A DNA stretch of 64,000 nt, taken from assembly GCA_032358255.1 (NCBI GenBank), contig JAULBX010005554.1, positions 62,001 to 126,000 on the forward strand, read 5' to 3'. How positions within the stretch are numbered: position 1 is the first letter of the stretch; each line of letters starts with the position of its first letter. This document shows, in pieces, positions 1 through 11,310 of this stretch. The notes below the pieces were generated by a model, which saw nothing but the letters and a program-made list of their open reading frames with translations, was not told where the DNA came from and ran no database searches. The stretch is from Heterotrichella gracilis. Lineage: Eukaryota; Sar; Xanthophyceae; Tribonematales; Xanthonemataceae. Both the position numbers and the translations under genes were made by a program.

Positions 1-296
1 TGGCCATTTTTTAGGACTTCCAAGTATCAGCCAGGCTTGGTGTATATTTTCTTTCCAGCACCATGCTGAACTTAATATTATCTCAGTGCAAGCGCCGCTC
101 TGCTCATTGTCAGCTTTGCACCATTTGCCTGGCTGTCACTCAGCCCTGCTGCTACTGCAGGCCAATAGTCCTGCATCCCCTTTTCACCTCCTTGTCAGTC
201 AACCTTCCTTCAAAAAGTGTTCTTTCACAAGACGAAGGGTTTTGTCCTGTACCCAACGTTTGCCTGAATGTCACCCGAACTTGCTCCCCCCCGCAG

Positions 297-476
297 GCCA
301 TCGTCCTGTGCCCGCTGTTTGCCTTCTGCTTCTACATGCACAAGTGGGAGACCGAGGACCTGGTGCCCATCCGGCCAATGGAGGGCGAGGAGCTGCCCTG
401 CGACATGCTGGGCCCCGGGCTCATGAAGCGCCGCAATGTCACGGGGCGGGGGGGGGCGGTGGCCTCAACCGTCTGA
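297..476 (+). CDS. 3'-terminal exon of an unrecognised gene (partial)
   Basis: A terminal exon follows a pyrimidine-rich acceptor (ccccccgcag ends at 296) and reads 59 residues to a TGA at 474-476. It opens with a hydrophobic stretch (AIVLCPLFAFCFYMHKW) that looks like the end of a membrane segment, followed by an acidic and then basic tail (EGEELPCDMLGPGLMKRRN). The rest of the gene would lie in the first 290 bases and to the left of the window; I could not place an upstream exon with confidence. The family is not recognised. A cytosolic tail of a polytopic membrane protein is the simplest reading. Confidence 0.55.
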   Translation, partial: AIVLCPLFAFCFYMHKWETEDLVPIRPMEGEELPCDMLGPGLMKRRNVTGRGGAVASTV

Positions 477-1924
477 GGCGGAGCTTTTGTTTACAGCAAT
501 GCACTGCTTTTGGTACCACCATGCATGATGGGCTGCTGTCACCATGATGGGCTCTGAGGGAAGGACGGGAGCGAACCAATGCGGTTGGTGGCGCCATTTG
601 CTGATGGGATAACCCATCCCAGGGTTTGGGGTTGGGCTGCGGCGGGCATATGCGTGAGCTGCGTGGTTAGTATTACCTAGCGGGTGGGCCACTTGAAACC
701 GTTGAGCGCAGACAGGGGTACCGTTTTTTGCATGAGAAAAGTGTTCCACTAGTTTTCCTCCTGCCCTGTGATTAGCCTGACGGTGTGTGGCAACAATGCA
801 CTGTGAACACAAAGGCAAGCTGCGGTCAGTGGAGTAGTTGTGAGCTTGCAATCGCAAGCTCGCGACCATTGTGGTAGTATCTGGACCCGGCAGACTGCAC
901 ACATTTTGCAGTATACAGCAAGGGTCCACTGCCCATATTGATCCTTTTCTGAAGCATCTTCTTCTTCACGTACAGGCTAGCCCATTATCTTTATGTCACT
1001 CCTGGAATTAGCCATTCCATGGAACTCAGTCTGCACAGCGTGCGCACGCAACTTTGATGTCCGTTGTTGTCCTTTTATTAAGTTTGGGACCTGGTCCATG
1101 ATTCACAATAATTGTTCCACAGTTTATTAAAAGTTGAAATGACCTTTCCAGGGGGCATCCAAAGGTACACGTGTTAACCAAGTTTGTAAACGCTACAGGC
1201 TGCAACAATTGAGCTGGCAGATATCTGCAGAAATGTGCCATTATCAGGTATCAAGGTTCATATTAATTTGATGGCAAGCCGCATGCATGCACCCGCTATA
1301 AAGCTGCTTGGGTAAATAGTCCACACATAATATACAGTGGCAACCGCAAAAGGATCCTGGGCCTAAACAAAAGCCGCGGAAAATCTGGTCAGCGATGCCA
1401 GCACTTTTAAGAAGGAAACGGAAGCTGAGAGCACCAGGTTATCAGTCGCACGCCCCATAAATGCTGTCCAATATAAACATTGGAAATGTGGGACGTGCAG
1501 TGACAGGGTTTGATGCCGATAATGAGCATGCGTACATTGTCAGAAATCTCATGAAATGGCATGCAAGTGTCTTGAATAACGCAGAGATCAATCTGCTCTG
1601 GACTTAATAATGACACGCAAGGTGTTGCACACCCAACGCTCCGTAAAATGGATTGTGCAATCAAGCATCATCTCCCTAATTATATCCCTCCCTAGAGCTT
1701 TATCCGAACCAACCAATCCAGCAGGTGGCCCACGTCCCAACAGACAACAATGATCTGCATCTGCATTCTCGCCACTTGCCATGCGATATGCAGCCCCCTT
1801 CCGCTGGCAACCCAGAACGCATCAATTTGGCCGGCCGCTCACCAAAAGCACCTTGGTCCAGGTGCATGTATTGCCACCGTGAGTCCATCAGTTGCCGAAG
1901 CGCATTCATTGATACCTTGGATAG
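477..1924. other. Intergenic, no gene seen
   Basis: About 1.45 kb between the end of the left-edge gene and the stop of the minus-strand gene ending at 1925. It should contain both 3' UTRs (the two genes converge). Short open frames occur on both strands but lack splice-supported or recognisable protein sequence. ATGCATGC-type palindromes occur near 1282-1291. Confidence 0.5.
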
Positions 1925-3352
1925 TCAGTTAGGCCGCACGCACGCATTGGCCGCATGTGCCGCAGCACTGGCTGCCTCTGCCGCAGCGCGTGTGGCCTGA
2001 GCAACTGCCTGTGCCAGGCCAAGCGTGTCGCCTGTCGGTGTCCGGTGCATGTGCTTCAATTCCGCCTGCAACCAAAAACAGCACACCAGCCACGTCAGAC
2101 AGCATCCTTTGAACGCGCAGGTACAAGCAAGCCCGCATTGGCGTGCACGGCACTTGCAATGCGCGCGGCAAATGTATTGGCGTTGCTGCTTCACAATTAA
2201 ACATCTGGGAGAAGCTTGTCCACAATGCAACGTTGTTTTCATCGGATGCGAGTCAAAATCCCTGCATTTGTTCCACCCTGCCATCCATGCGGATTTTTTG
2301 GCCACCGCTGACCCAAAGCCAAATACTGCATTAAACTAAAATTTGCTTCTACCGTACTCTACTACAACGGCAGTACGCCCTTCAATTGACGGGGAGTGCC
2401 TGTCTGTGTCACTGTCAAAGGTTGCTGAGCGCACCTTCAAGTCCTGCAACCTGACAAGCAGCTGGCCACGCTCATCCGTCAAGTCATTGACCTGATCCTC
2501 CAGCAGCTTGTTCTTCTTCCGCTGCAAGGAGGGCAATGAACAACTTCAGGGGCTAAAGTTTGGGGGATTTTCAGCAGAGTGTACTGCCAGTTTCATACAG
2601 GACTACACACGGGGCGGGGTCACGGTACACAGGGCTTTTTCAAGCAGTATTCTGCTTCACAGCTTACAAAATCTCGTGCAAGCAACGCACGCACCGTGTG
2701 GTTGAGCCTCATCTGCTGCACGTTCCACACCACCAGGGCTGTGGTGGCGCCCACCCCAACGTATGGAGCTGCTTGCTGTACTTGCGGGGGGAGCTGTACC
2801 CAGGTATTGACTGCAAACTTCTTGATGGTCAGAAACGTGGGTGTCAGGAAGTCCACGTCCACATGAACTGCAGCAGGCAGGAGCAGGGTTTAGCTGGGTT
2901 GTGGGTTGTGCACTGGGGATCTGGCAGGAAGTGGCGTACAAGTGCAATGCGAGGAAACCCAAAAACATAGACTGTTATATTCTCTGATATCAACAATGAC
3001 CTTTGCAAACAACAGTTCAGGCGTGTAGCTATCACTGCACCTAAACAACGTGTTTGCATGCAATGCATGCATATGGGCAGATGTGTGGCACAATTTGGAA
3101 CCAGCTCTGCGCTGTGATCTCACCTGGCATCTCCCACTTGGGGGCTTTGAAGTTTTTCCCGTGGGTTTGGACCGAGGTTGCCCACAGTCCCGCACGGCTC
3201 TTTAGCTCGGTGGCATGCTTCCCTGCCTTCGTAGTGAAGGGGGCCCACCACGGTGCAGGAGCACCTCCAGCAGCTGCAGCTGCGGCAGCGGCAGCCACTG
3301 GAGGTGTCACACCCTTTGGTGGCACTCCATTTGCGCCAGAGCCACCCCCCAT
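1925..3352 (-). CDS. Small Ala-rich protein with hydrophobic centre and coiled coil (unknown)
   Basis: Four exons join in phase: 3352-3124, 2867-2695, 2521-2435 and 2065-1925, giving 209 residues. The N-terminus is Gly/Pro/Ala-rich, with nine alanines in a row around residues 24-32. A weakly hydrophobic segment (YVGVGATTALVVWNVQQ) follows in exon 2. Exon 3 is a charged heptad-like stretch (LLEDQVNDLTDERGQLLVRL), and the tail is Ala-rich (AAAEAASAAAHAANA). The start is the first ATG of the open stretch and gives the only phase-consistent chain. I do not recognise the family. A small membrane-associated or organelle-anchored coiled-coil protein is possible. It is divergent from the TFIIS-N gene at 3838, so 3353-3837 probably holds a shared promoter. 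Confidence 0.72.
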
Positions 3353-3837
3353 CGGTAACGTCACCTCAAGCTACGACACTGCATGCATATTGGATTTACA
3401 CCGCTTCAGAATGGTCAAGCAGCCTTCTGCACAGATGAACACGGCCCACGACCGCAAATTTCGTGGAGTCTCACGGCCGGTGTTTTTGCCTCAAGGTTGG
3501 CGTTCAATGCGCCTACCGGTATCTGTACTTTTGGGCACAAACACTCCGTAGTGCTTTCTGGGATTGCCCACCACTGGTTTGAAGTTTTGAATTTGAAAAT
3601 ATAAGGCCCGGTGGTTAACAAGACCGTCTCCACTGTTCTTTGCACTTGCATGTAACAACCAGGCAAAACACACGATGCGTTGAAGTCCGGTTCTGATATC
3701 CACGGCTGTGATACCGCATACTATGGGCAGGGATTGCCCACTACTGGTGGCACCAGTCTGTGGGCACCATCCAAGTCTGATATAACAGCCAGTCACAGCC
3801 CACCTGCCAGGTGACCCGGCAACACAGCCCACCGAGA
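3353..3837. promoter_or_regulatory. Probable bidirectional promoter region
   Basis: A gap of 485 bp separates two head-to-head genes (start codons at 3352 on minus and 3838 on plus). I see no clear TATA element. An open stretch at 3401-3480 could be a 5' exon of the plus gene, because an acceptor-like cctgccag precedes 3811; this is not resolved. Confidence 0.4.
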
Positions 3838-4197
3838 ATGAAACAGCAGCGTCTGCGAGACTGCAAGAAGGTGGTGGTGTTGGAGAAGCCGTCAGTGTGC
3901 CACGGTGTGGATGACATCTCAAAATTAGAAGCTGCATTGTCTAACCTTCAAGGCAACACAGAGCACGTTCTAGTAGCCCTGAGGACCCTCAGCTGCCTCG
4001 AGGTGGACTACAACACCCTGACTGCAACACGAGTGGGCAAGGCAGTGCGCAAGTTGAGCAAGCAGAGCCCAGATGCCGCTGTGCGCAAAATAGCACTGAA
4101 GCTGATGGACAAATGGACACAGATGATAATGCAGCCACCAAGGAGAAAAGTTAAGAAACAAAGCCAGACCGGGGCAGCTGATGGAGCCGCTCACTAG
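3838..4197 (+). CDS. Stand-alone TFIIS N-terminal (LW) domain protein
   Basis: A single-exon frame of 119 residues from ATG 3838 to TAG 4195-4197. Residues about 35-90 match the four-helix TFIIS N-terminal domain shared by TFIIS, Elongin A, Med26 and IWS1: an LxxLxxLEVDYNTLTATRVGK stretch, then VRKLSKQSPDAAVRKIALKL and a closing KW. In that family the domain docks on transcription-elongation factors. The rest is short and basic (PPRRKVKKQ), and there is no room for the TFIIS central domain or zinc ribbon, so this is not TFIIS itself. The frame is open upstream to 3811 behind an acceptor-like site, so an additional 5' exon cannot be excluded. Confidence 0.8.
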   Translation: MKQQRLRDCKKVVVLEKPSVCHGVDDISKLEAALSNLQGNTEHVLVALRTLSCLEVDYNTLTATRVGKAVRKLSKQSPDAAVRKIALKLMDKWTQMIMQPPRRKVKKQSQTGAADGAAH

Positions 4198-4467
4198 CAG
4201 ACTCAATAAGTTGCAAATAGAAGTAGCATCCGTACACTAGCAAACATGTTTCACAGCCCCCTTGCTGCAAAACTCTGAACCACAATGCACAGCGTGGTAG
4301 ATATGGGAACACGGGTAACATGCGGTTCTAGTAAACTTTCAAACAATTCTTGCAGCCATGCTAAACAAATTCACAATTGCACATCAAACAATTCACGTTT
4401 ACCGCTGTAATGGCCACTCTGTACTATATCTCTGTTCTAGGGCAGCAGGTCCTCTGTTAGTACGTGC

Positions 4468-7400
4468 TCAGAGGTGCATGTGCTGCTCCTGTGTCAACCC
4501 TGCAGCACTGTTGTTGACATTCAGCACCAGCGACCGTTGGCTTCCAGAATAAAGACCTGTGTGCGTTGCCCAATCTCTGGCTGCCAACCCCCGGAAGCCG
4601 GCCACCCGGTGAAAAGAGATTGCATTGCTGTTGTGGTTGTTGTAAAACCCATTCAGTGCCACGTCCTCGTCTTCAGTCCACGGTGCATAAGTTGCCCGAC
4701 TGACAACCAGCAAGTCATCCCCATCCACAATCATGTGGGGATAGGCAAAGTGCCGCGCCAAGCTCTTGCGGTAATCGATAAAACCGGCAAAAATCCAGTC
4801 AATCGCATTAGAGCTGTAAAGCAATCCCAGTGTGCTCCTGTCGACTTCGCATTTGGAAAAAGGCGTGATGTGGAGCTTGGGGTTTGTCCCGTCTATATCC
4901 GCCTCATCTGGCTGCCTCCACTGCCTGCCACTGTCGCGGTTTATATTGGACCCCATCCAGTACAGATCTGAAACGTGATCATACAGTACTGCAGGGTGGC
5001 CCACGCCCAGTCCGGGAACAAAGCCGTATCTGATGAATTTGGCTGACAGCTGGTTGTCTGAGGCTGATTGCGAGTCGTTAAAAAGGATGAAAGCAGCCAG
5101 ATCACTGCAGGAAGAAAATAATTGGGTCAGCAAGGACGACTCGTCACGGGGAGATCGCATTGGGGTTAAAGCTCACCCAAAGATGGGCTCACAGCAGGAG
5201 AACTTGGACTTTATATATATATTTATCAGTGAATTTAATACGTTACTGATATCCACACAACGTTGTACAGGTACATTTGTTGACAACATTTGAGCGTGCA
5301 GCATTTACTGCGTTCAATGCAGTTCACGCGCTCCCCATCCCCACCCCTACTCAACGCACCAAATGAAGTCGTTGTTCACACGCATGATGCTGAGGATCTG
5401 TGAGTTACCCCCATGGCGATCCTGCAGGCGCACTGCAGGAGGCAGAAAAGCCCTGTCAGCCGCAATATGCACAGATCCACATTCAATGCCATGACACAAC
5501 AGCATGCCACCATGCCAATCCATTCACGCCACAACCACGGCTCCTTGCCGCAGTGGCAGTGTTCTCCACAAATATGTGGCGATATTTTTGGACAGTATAA
5601 GCACGACAATATTTAAATTCTTTAATTGCGCAATATGTCAACGTGTCTGGTGACCCTATTCCAGCAATCTACAAGCAGTAACCAGCAACAGGGTCTGATC
5701 AGTAGTGTTACCTGGTGTAGCTTCCATCCAATACAGTGAACCAAATCCAGCATCCATCGCCTCTTGATCGTCTTTGATAAACTGATGTTCAAAGCCAACG
5801 ATGGACTTGCGCACCTCGTAGTCTGCTCTGAAGCTGATCCCAAACAATTGCAGAAATGCATTGGAGTGGACTGATGCTGGGTTGCCCACTGGTGTTTCAA
5901 GAATGTGCCATGCTGCAGGAAGAGTCAGATCCTCGTTTTCATCAGCAACCATCCCTGATGCCAACCAATCCACACCCCCATAGATGAAAGAGCTGGAGCC
6001 GATACTCAACCCAGAACCAGCAGGGATGGTGAAGCTGGTGTTCTGCCAGTAAAGGTTGAACCTTTCCAAGCGCAGAGACAAAGACTGCTGCTCATTATCC
6101 ACAGCCAAGACCCTGAACAGCAGTGGGTGGTCAGCTACCCCTGTCAGCTGCACCAGGGTATTCTGCACAAAGTCCGAGACATCCTCAACCTCAACCTGAA
6201 CCACAGGTGGGTGGCGCCACGCTGTGCTGTTGCGAGTGCCCCCATCAATGGCCACGCTGCAATCCGCTGTGGTGGTTGTGTTGGCTGGCTTGTCTGCATA
6301 CTGCGGGATGATCTCAAACGGCTTGAACACATGCCCCTTGGAGACCTCCACCCCAGTGTTGGCAGTCACAACGCTCAACCCAGCTGTGATTGGCTGAGGC
6401 GTGGACCACTGCTCGCCGTTGTCGTCCAGCATCTTGCTGACAACCATGTTGTTGTTTTTGCTGAACCAGCGCTCGGTGCCAATGACATACACGCCAGACG
6501 CGCACCGAAAGATCTGAGGCCAGTACATAGGGCTGATATGTGCTACTGACCTCCATGTTGCACCGCTGTCATCTGATGCAGCTACCACCTTTAGCAGGTT
6601 GTCCGCAGCGCCTTCCCATTTCTTGCTCCTGAGCGCACAACGTCGGCAGCATTAGTAAAACAATGAGTGGACGCATGGAATTGTGCGTGCAGGGCCGTAC
6701 TGGTGCATATTACAGCCATGTTTCATCTGATTCAGCAAATCAACAGAAATTCCCCAACAGTTTCTAGCTTCCAACTCCTGGCCAAGGAGTCCAGCAAATA
6801 ACTACATATATCCATACAGTTGATGCTCGCTGCCATGTCTCACCTCTCGTACACAACGATGAGTCGGCCAGAGTCCAGTTTGAGTATGCTGGGGCTGGCC
6901 AAATATTGGTCATGGAAGTCCACTCGCTCCACTGCAGCCACCATTGTGCCAACCTTGGTCGGCCGAGGATTCCCTGCATCTGGCTGACCTCCAACTTGCC
7001 CCTGTAGTGGTGCACCCTGCGACAGTTGTAAACATTCATGTCATTTATGAAAGCCACCCCACCACCTAAATGTTTTACAGTACCCTAAACACCAAAGTGC
7101 AAAGCCGTGTGAGCTTCAGGCAAGCAACCAGTGGTGAAATAGCATGTGCCAGTTTAAATATTAATCCAATAATTGTCCTCAGGACCGTAGTCAGACAACC
7201 AATAGTCCAATGACTTGTGAGTCTATTGAATGCACAACAAACGTTACCAAAAGATAATGCACCCTTAACTTTAAACAGTAATTTATCTAGCAGCATGCAT
7301 GCAATGCTCCCTGTACAGACTTGGTTTACCTTTGTGGCTGCCAGGGAGTGTATTGCGGCGTACAAGGTGTGCTCTAGCTTTGCCATGCTCTCCTGGTACT

Positions 7401-8326
7401 GCCTAGCCATGGCTCTGGATTCCCTTTTCACCACATCTGCCAGCTGTCCAGTCAACCTTCCTGCCATGGCTGCATGCTGCTCCTGCCCTTGACTCACTTT
7501 CCGCAGCTGCTCAACAAGCTCTTGGGAAAGCACTGCAATGGACCCGCCAAGCTTGCTGTCATGGATGCTGGTGCCCTCATATCTAGAGCTGTCCAGGACT
7601 GGCAGGTTGATGTCTGTGGTGCTGTTCTGCCTGTGCGCAGCCCCAAGTTGCAGGAAGCGGCGGTGGTTGCTTCTCTGGTTTGCAGCAGTGCTATGCCATG
7701 GGAAGGACAGTGGGCAAAGGCACCACTTGCTGCCAGACCACCATCCTTCGGATCCGGTGCCCATGTGTGCCTGCAATTGCGCAATCAAAGCTTGTCGCAA
7801 GTTGAAGTCCCCCAGGCTGAGCCCCTCCAGAGGGTACCGTACCAAATGGCATGATACGGTATATTACACCACAAACTCTCACAACCCAACGAAAATGACT
7901 CAGTACTATGCACGCATATGCTTGCTTTCAGAGGAAAGGTTTGCAGCTAAACACACACTGCATTGCCTGACTAAGTCTACCACTGGTATAATATGATATC
8001 GTGATGACTAAAGGTTCATGATCAGGTGTACTGCAGCTCATGCCACAGTCTGCAACACACCATGCCAGGATCATCATGGCAGCAGCTAGTCACTTTCAGT
8101 GAAACCGCACCTGGCCTTGGCCTTGGCCTCCAACTCCCTGCTGACTGATGGCATTGCCACACCAAAGGCCAATGTCTGCGCCTGCCAGCAAATTGTAGAA
8201 TGTGAAATAAAGGACTCCCAATCCCAGCGCAGCCATGCCCAGCCATCGGGTGCCAGCTGAAGAGCAGGCGAGTGACCTCATCCTGGTACGCCATTGGCTG
8301 CCCGGTTTTGCCCATTTGTGCCCCAT
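4468..8326 (-). CDS. Type II membrane protein with sialidase-like (Asp-box) beta-propeller
   Basis: Six exons chain in phase: 8326-8111, 7770-7330, 7016-6844, 6628-5712, 5432-5360 and 5104-4468, for 818 residues. A short basic N-terminus precedes one membrane segment (WLGMAALGLGVLYFTFYNLL, about residues 28-47), as in a type II Golgi or surface protein. A helical stem with a coiled-coil look follows (QELVEQLRKVSQGQEQHAAM). The rest resembles the sialidase/neuraminidase superfamily fold: SPSILKLDSGRLIVVYER and an Asp-box (SDDSGATW, the S-x-D-x-G-x-T-W pattern) are clear. A later segment (LYWMGSNINRDSGRQW) also looks like a blade end. Enzyme activity is not shown: I did not identify the complete arginine triad and Tyr/Glu nucleophile pair. 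The start ATG sits in ccgcccATGG. It could be a glycoside hydrolase of another kind. Confidence 0.88.
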
Positions 8327-8884
8327 GGGCGGCAAGCTGTGTCTGCACCCGCTGGTGCTCTGCTGTTCAACTGACTGCTATGGTGAAATCCAATTTTGGT
8401 GGATGGTCTAGACAGATACACCATGCGCACATGTATGTGCCACGTCCAGTGAGGATTGAACTGTGGCGCCACTGGTATTGCACATCACTTTGGGATCAAG
8501 GAAAGCGCCCTGGCATTGCGAAGGATTGCCAGCAGCTGATCAGCTTGCGCCTTGTGCTGCACAACTGTTTGAAGTGGCGCTGCAGACAGTCACTGTGGAT
8601 CCGCCATTGAATAGGAGCATGCCAAATGAAGTGCTGCCCAACAACCCTGCGCCCAACACTGTTTGTTTGTGACTTGTATTCATCCAACTTGCAGGTTATT
8701 GTCACCGGGTGTCTACAAAATCTAAAATTGGCAACCTTGGTTGTGCACCTTGCGTGTAGCTCATAGTAAACCCTAGCAGTTCCAGCTTGATGCGCAACAC
8801 AGCAATACAATATGTCCATAGGGTGGCTGGATGCCAGCCTCTGTCACAGTGCGCAAGAACGCTGGTACTGTGTAGCCAAATAGT

Positions 8885-9007
8885 AATGCTAGGCTGGTGG
8901 GTATCATATCAGGGCCTGGTATAATACCCACTGGTGACCTTACTGGCACCGTTTTGTCATGACACCCACCATTAGCCTAGAGATTCACCATTTTGATATG
9001 ATACCCA
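8885..9007. repeat. Imperfect inverted repeat, MITE-like hairpin
   Basis: The left arm gtgggtatcatatca (8897-8911) is mirrored by tgatatgataccca (8994-9007), and an outer piece atgctaggctggtggg (8886-8901) by cccaccattagcctag (8965-8980). The core holds a further near-palindrome around ctggtataatacccactgg. No target-site duplication was established. It could be a small non-autonomous DNA element or a chance foldback. Confidence 0.45.
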
Positions 9008-10393
9008 TCTCCATTTCTTGAGGCTGAGATTGCAACCGGCACTGCATAATGGCCATATATGCATGCGCCGCAGCTGTAGACAGGCAAGTGCCATGCTGAC
9101 AGCCATTGCCAATATTGCATATGCCGCATACATTGCACGCCAAGGTTCTTTGCTTTGAAGTTCCATGCGTAAGTTGAGGGCACTCTATGCAGTTTTAATA
9201 TATATTATATGCAGCTTATAAGGCACTGCAGGCCCTCAGCTTATCCTCAGGGCCCAACCATAGTAGCAGGAGTCCTTGCAGCAAAGGAATGGGATGCAAA
9301 TCCCAAACCTTGGCAAGGCTAGTACGTGAGCACCTTGAATGGCCATGGAATGGCATGGTCGCGTGCAGTCGCTGTAGATCTGACGTTGTGGGCAGTATAT
9401 CATATGCGCTTTCAGGTGATCAGAAACATACCTGGATACACACCCAGTCGGTGGAGGCTCCACCTGAGCAGGAACCTCGGCCAGGGGTACCCCGGTAAAA
9501 CGACTGTGACTCTCTCAAAAGTACTGCACTGTACCCTCGTGGGCGTCCGAGATTTGGTGAGGAAAGAGTGTTGAGGTGGCCTAGGTTACAGCGGCAGGAA
9601 TGACGCTGTGTGTCTCGGAGACCTCGCAACCCACGGAAGGAATAGCAGCAACCACGCAGGATATCTCCTTCAAGGCAAGTGCCTGTCATGTGGAGTTTTC
9701 GCTAAAATGCGGTGAGCCCCCAAGCCCAATGCAGCACGGGTACTTCGGTAATAAGCCCCTGTGAAGCAGATATCCTTTTGCGAAGGCTTCGCTCAAAGTT
9801 TGTAGCCAAGTCGAGGAACTGGCATTTTTTGCGCCGCAGATGATCTCAGCCCCGCTCCCTTGGCGGGCGCGTGCGTCCATTAGGTCCACGTGATCCAACG
9901 CAGCCAACGTGCGTCCACCGCCACGTCCATGTGCAGCGCCGGTTATTAGGACACGTAAGCAGTTATCCAGTGCTGACCTGGCCAAGCCAAAACCCTAGGG
10001 ATGTGCATGGGCACATGAACTGCATGAAAGCAACACATGGCATGTGGTTGTTCAGTCTTTAGATGCATCAATGATGGCAAGGATTGTCTCACCAGCCATG
10101 CATGCATTACTCGAGCTGTTCAAGGATGCACCATGCAGGGTGAACTACTCTAGAGGGTATACACCTGGCCCTGGCAAGGACCTTGTAGCGCTACAGTTGA
10201 AAGCCCTATCCCAGTTCTGATCCACCTGCAGGCCTGGCTGGCCCAAGTGTATCAGGTGAAATTAGCAAGCAGCGCACCTGATGATACGATGACAATATAC
10301 ATGTGCACAATTTGCGCACAATAAGTGACTCCAAGGGTGGTTGAGCTGCACGATGTGTATTTCCTAGAAATTCTAGAATGGACATTCAACGTG

Positions 10394-10457
10394 ATGCAGC
10401 TATGCCTTGATGCAGCGATGCCATAATGCAGCGATGCCATAATGCAGCGATGCCATG
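10394..10457. repeat. 16-bp tandem repeat, about four units
   Basis: Three near-perfect units of atgcagcgatgccata (10410-10425, 10426-10441, 10442-10457) follow one degenerate unit (10394-10409). Non-coding; probably a minisatellite. Confidence 0.85.
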
Positions 10458-10775
10458 ATTAGATGTATCAGTGCATTGGCTGCCACAGCACTGTGCTAAG
10501 CAGCTCAGAGCTGCCATTGGAAAATGGAGTGATGGAGTTCCACTGTCACATGTACCATGCATGCTCAGAACCCTCCTGGGTGGGCCAAGCTCAGTCAGTC
10601 ACTAGCATGGTGAGCCGGTCCCTTTTATTGGCCATGCGCATATTCCCTGTGTAGACAGGGGATTTGGGAATGACGCTGTTTCTCAGATCAACGGTAGCCA
10701 CTGATCAGTCCACAGCCCACTGGACGAGATCATTGAAGTTGATACCCGTAAGGGCTCATTCCTATGCTAATCATT

Positions 10776-11193
10776 TTAGATGCAGTCCCATATCATGCGC
10801 GCCTGTTTGCGCAATGATGCAGACAAAACACCCAGTCCAGAGTACTGCGCAAGGCACACCTAGCGTTCACAAGCACAATTGATGGTTATATACCAAAATT
10901 ATCATGCGATCTCCTGAGAGGAGAGTGGGAGTGGGAGAGGGAGGGGCAGGTGATGCCTGCTCAGATTTCTGCAGTTCTGAAGTAACTGCAGGCGCCATGC
11001 AGCGCCCGACAGGCGTTGCCTCTCCCAAACCGGTGGTTGCAGGCGCCAATTCTGCAGTCAACTCTAACTACAGTCACTTCACTTCCGAGGATCCACCAGT
11101 TGGCCAACAACTAAAACTGTGCCAACCCCTGTGGAAGCCCTTGGCGAGGGTTTGCTCCCCAATCATCTCGAGTGCCTGCGAGGACACAGCCAT
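10776..11193 (-). CDS. Possible small protein of unknown function
   Basis: Three pieces join in phase: 11193-11127, 11051-10894 and 10844-10776, giving 97 residues that begin MAVSSQALEMIGEQTLAKGF. The middle contains a Pro/Ser/Thr-rich run (APPSPTPTLLSG) and the end is basic (SASLRKQARMIWDCI). The evidence is only splice-site phase and codon flavour; I recognise no family. It is head-to-head with the gene starting at 11311, 117 bp away. A different exon chain or a non-coding transcript remains possible. Confidence 0.38.
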
Positions 11194-11310
11194 GTTACTT
11201 CAACTGGTTGCAAAACCTCAGCGCACTTTAAGCTGAACTCGACGCGGAAGGCACGACAACGTTGCTATTGAAACAGTTGGGTTGTTTGCGTTTCACAACT
11301 GCTTCCCCGT

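Larger units (their letters stand above)
8327..10775. other. Gene-poor stretch with small repeats
   Basis: About 2.4 kb without a supported gene. It holds an imperfect inverted repeat (8885-9007) and a 16-bp tandem array (10394-10457). A minus-strand frame near 8972-9166 encodes one hydrophobic stretch (MYAAYAILAMAVSMALACL) and another runs over 9686-9985, but neither could be linked to a convincing exon chain. Confidence 0.5.

Noticed and set aside
1929-2225. Other-frame open reading over the last exon of the small Ala-rich gene
   Set aside because: Cys/His-rich composition typical of antisense or shadow frames; the spliced frame is phase-consistent.
8972-9985. Minus-strand frames with one hydrophobic segment and a Gly-rich stretch, considered as a gene
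   Set aside because: No family resemblance, and no donor/acceptor pairs gave a continuous reading frame of useful length.
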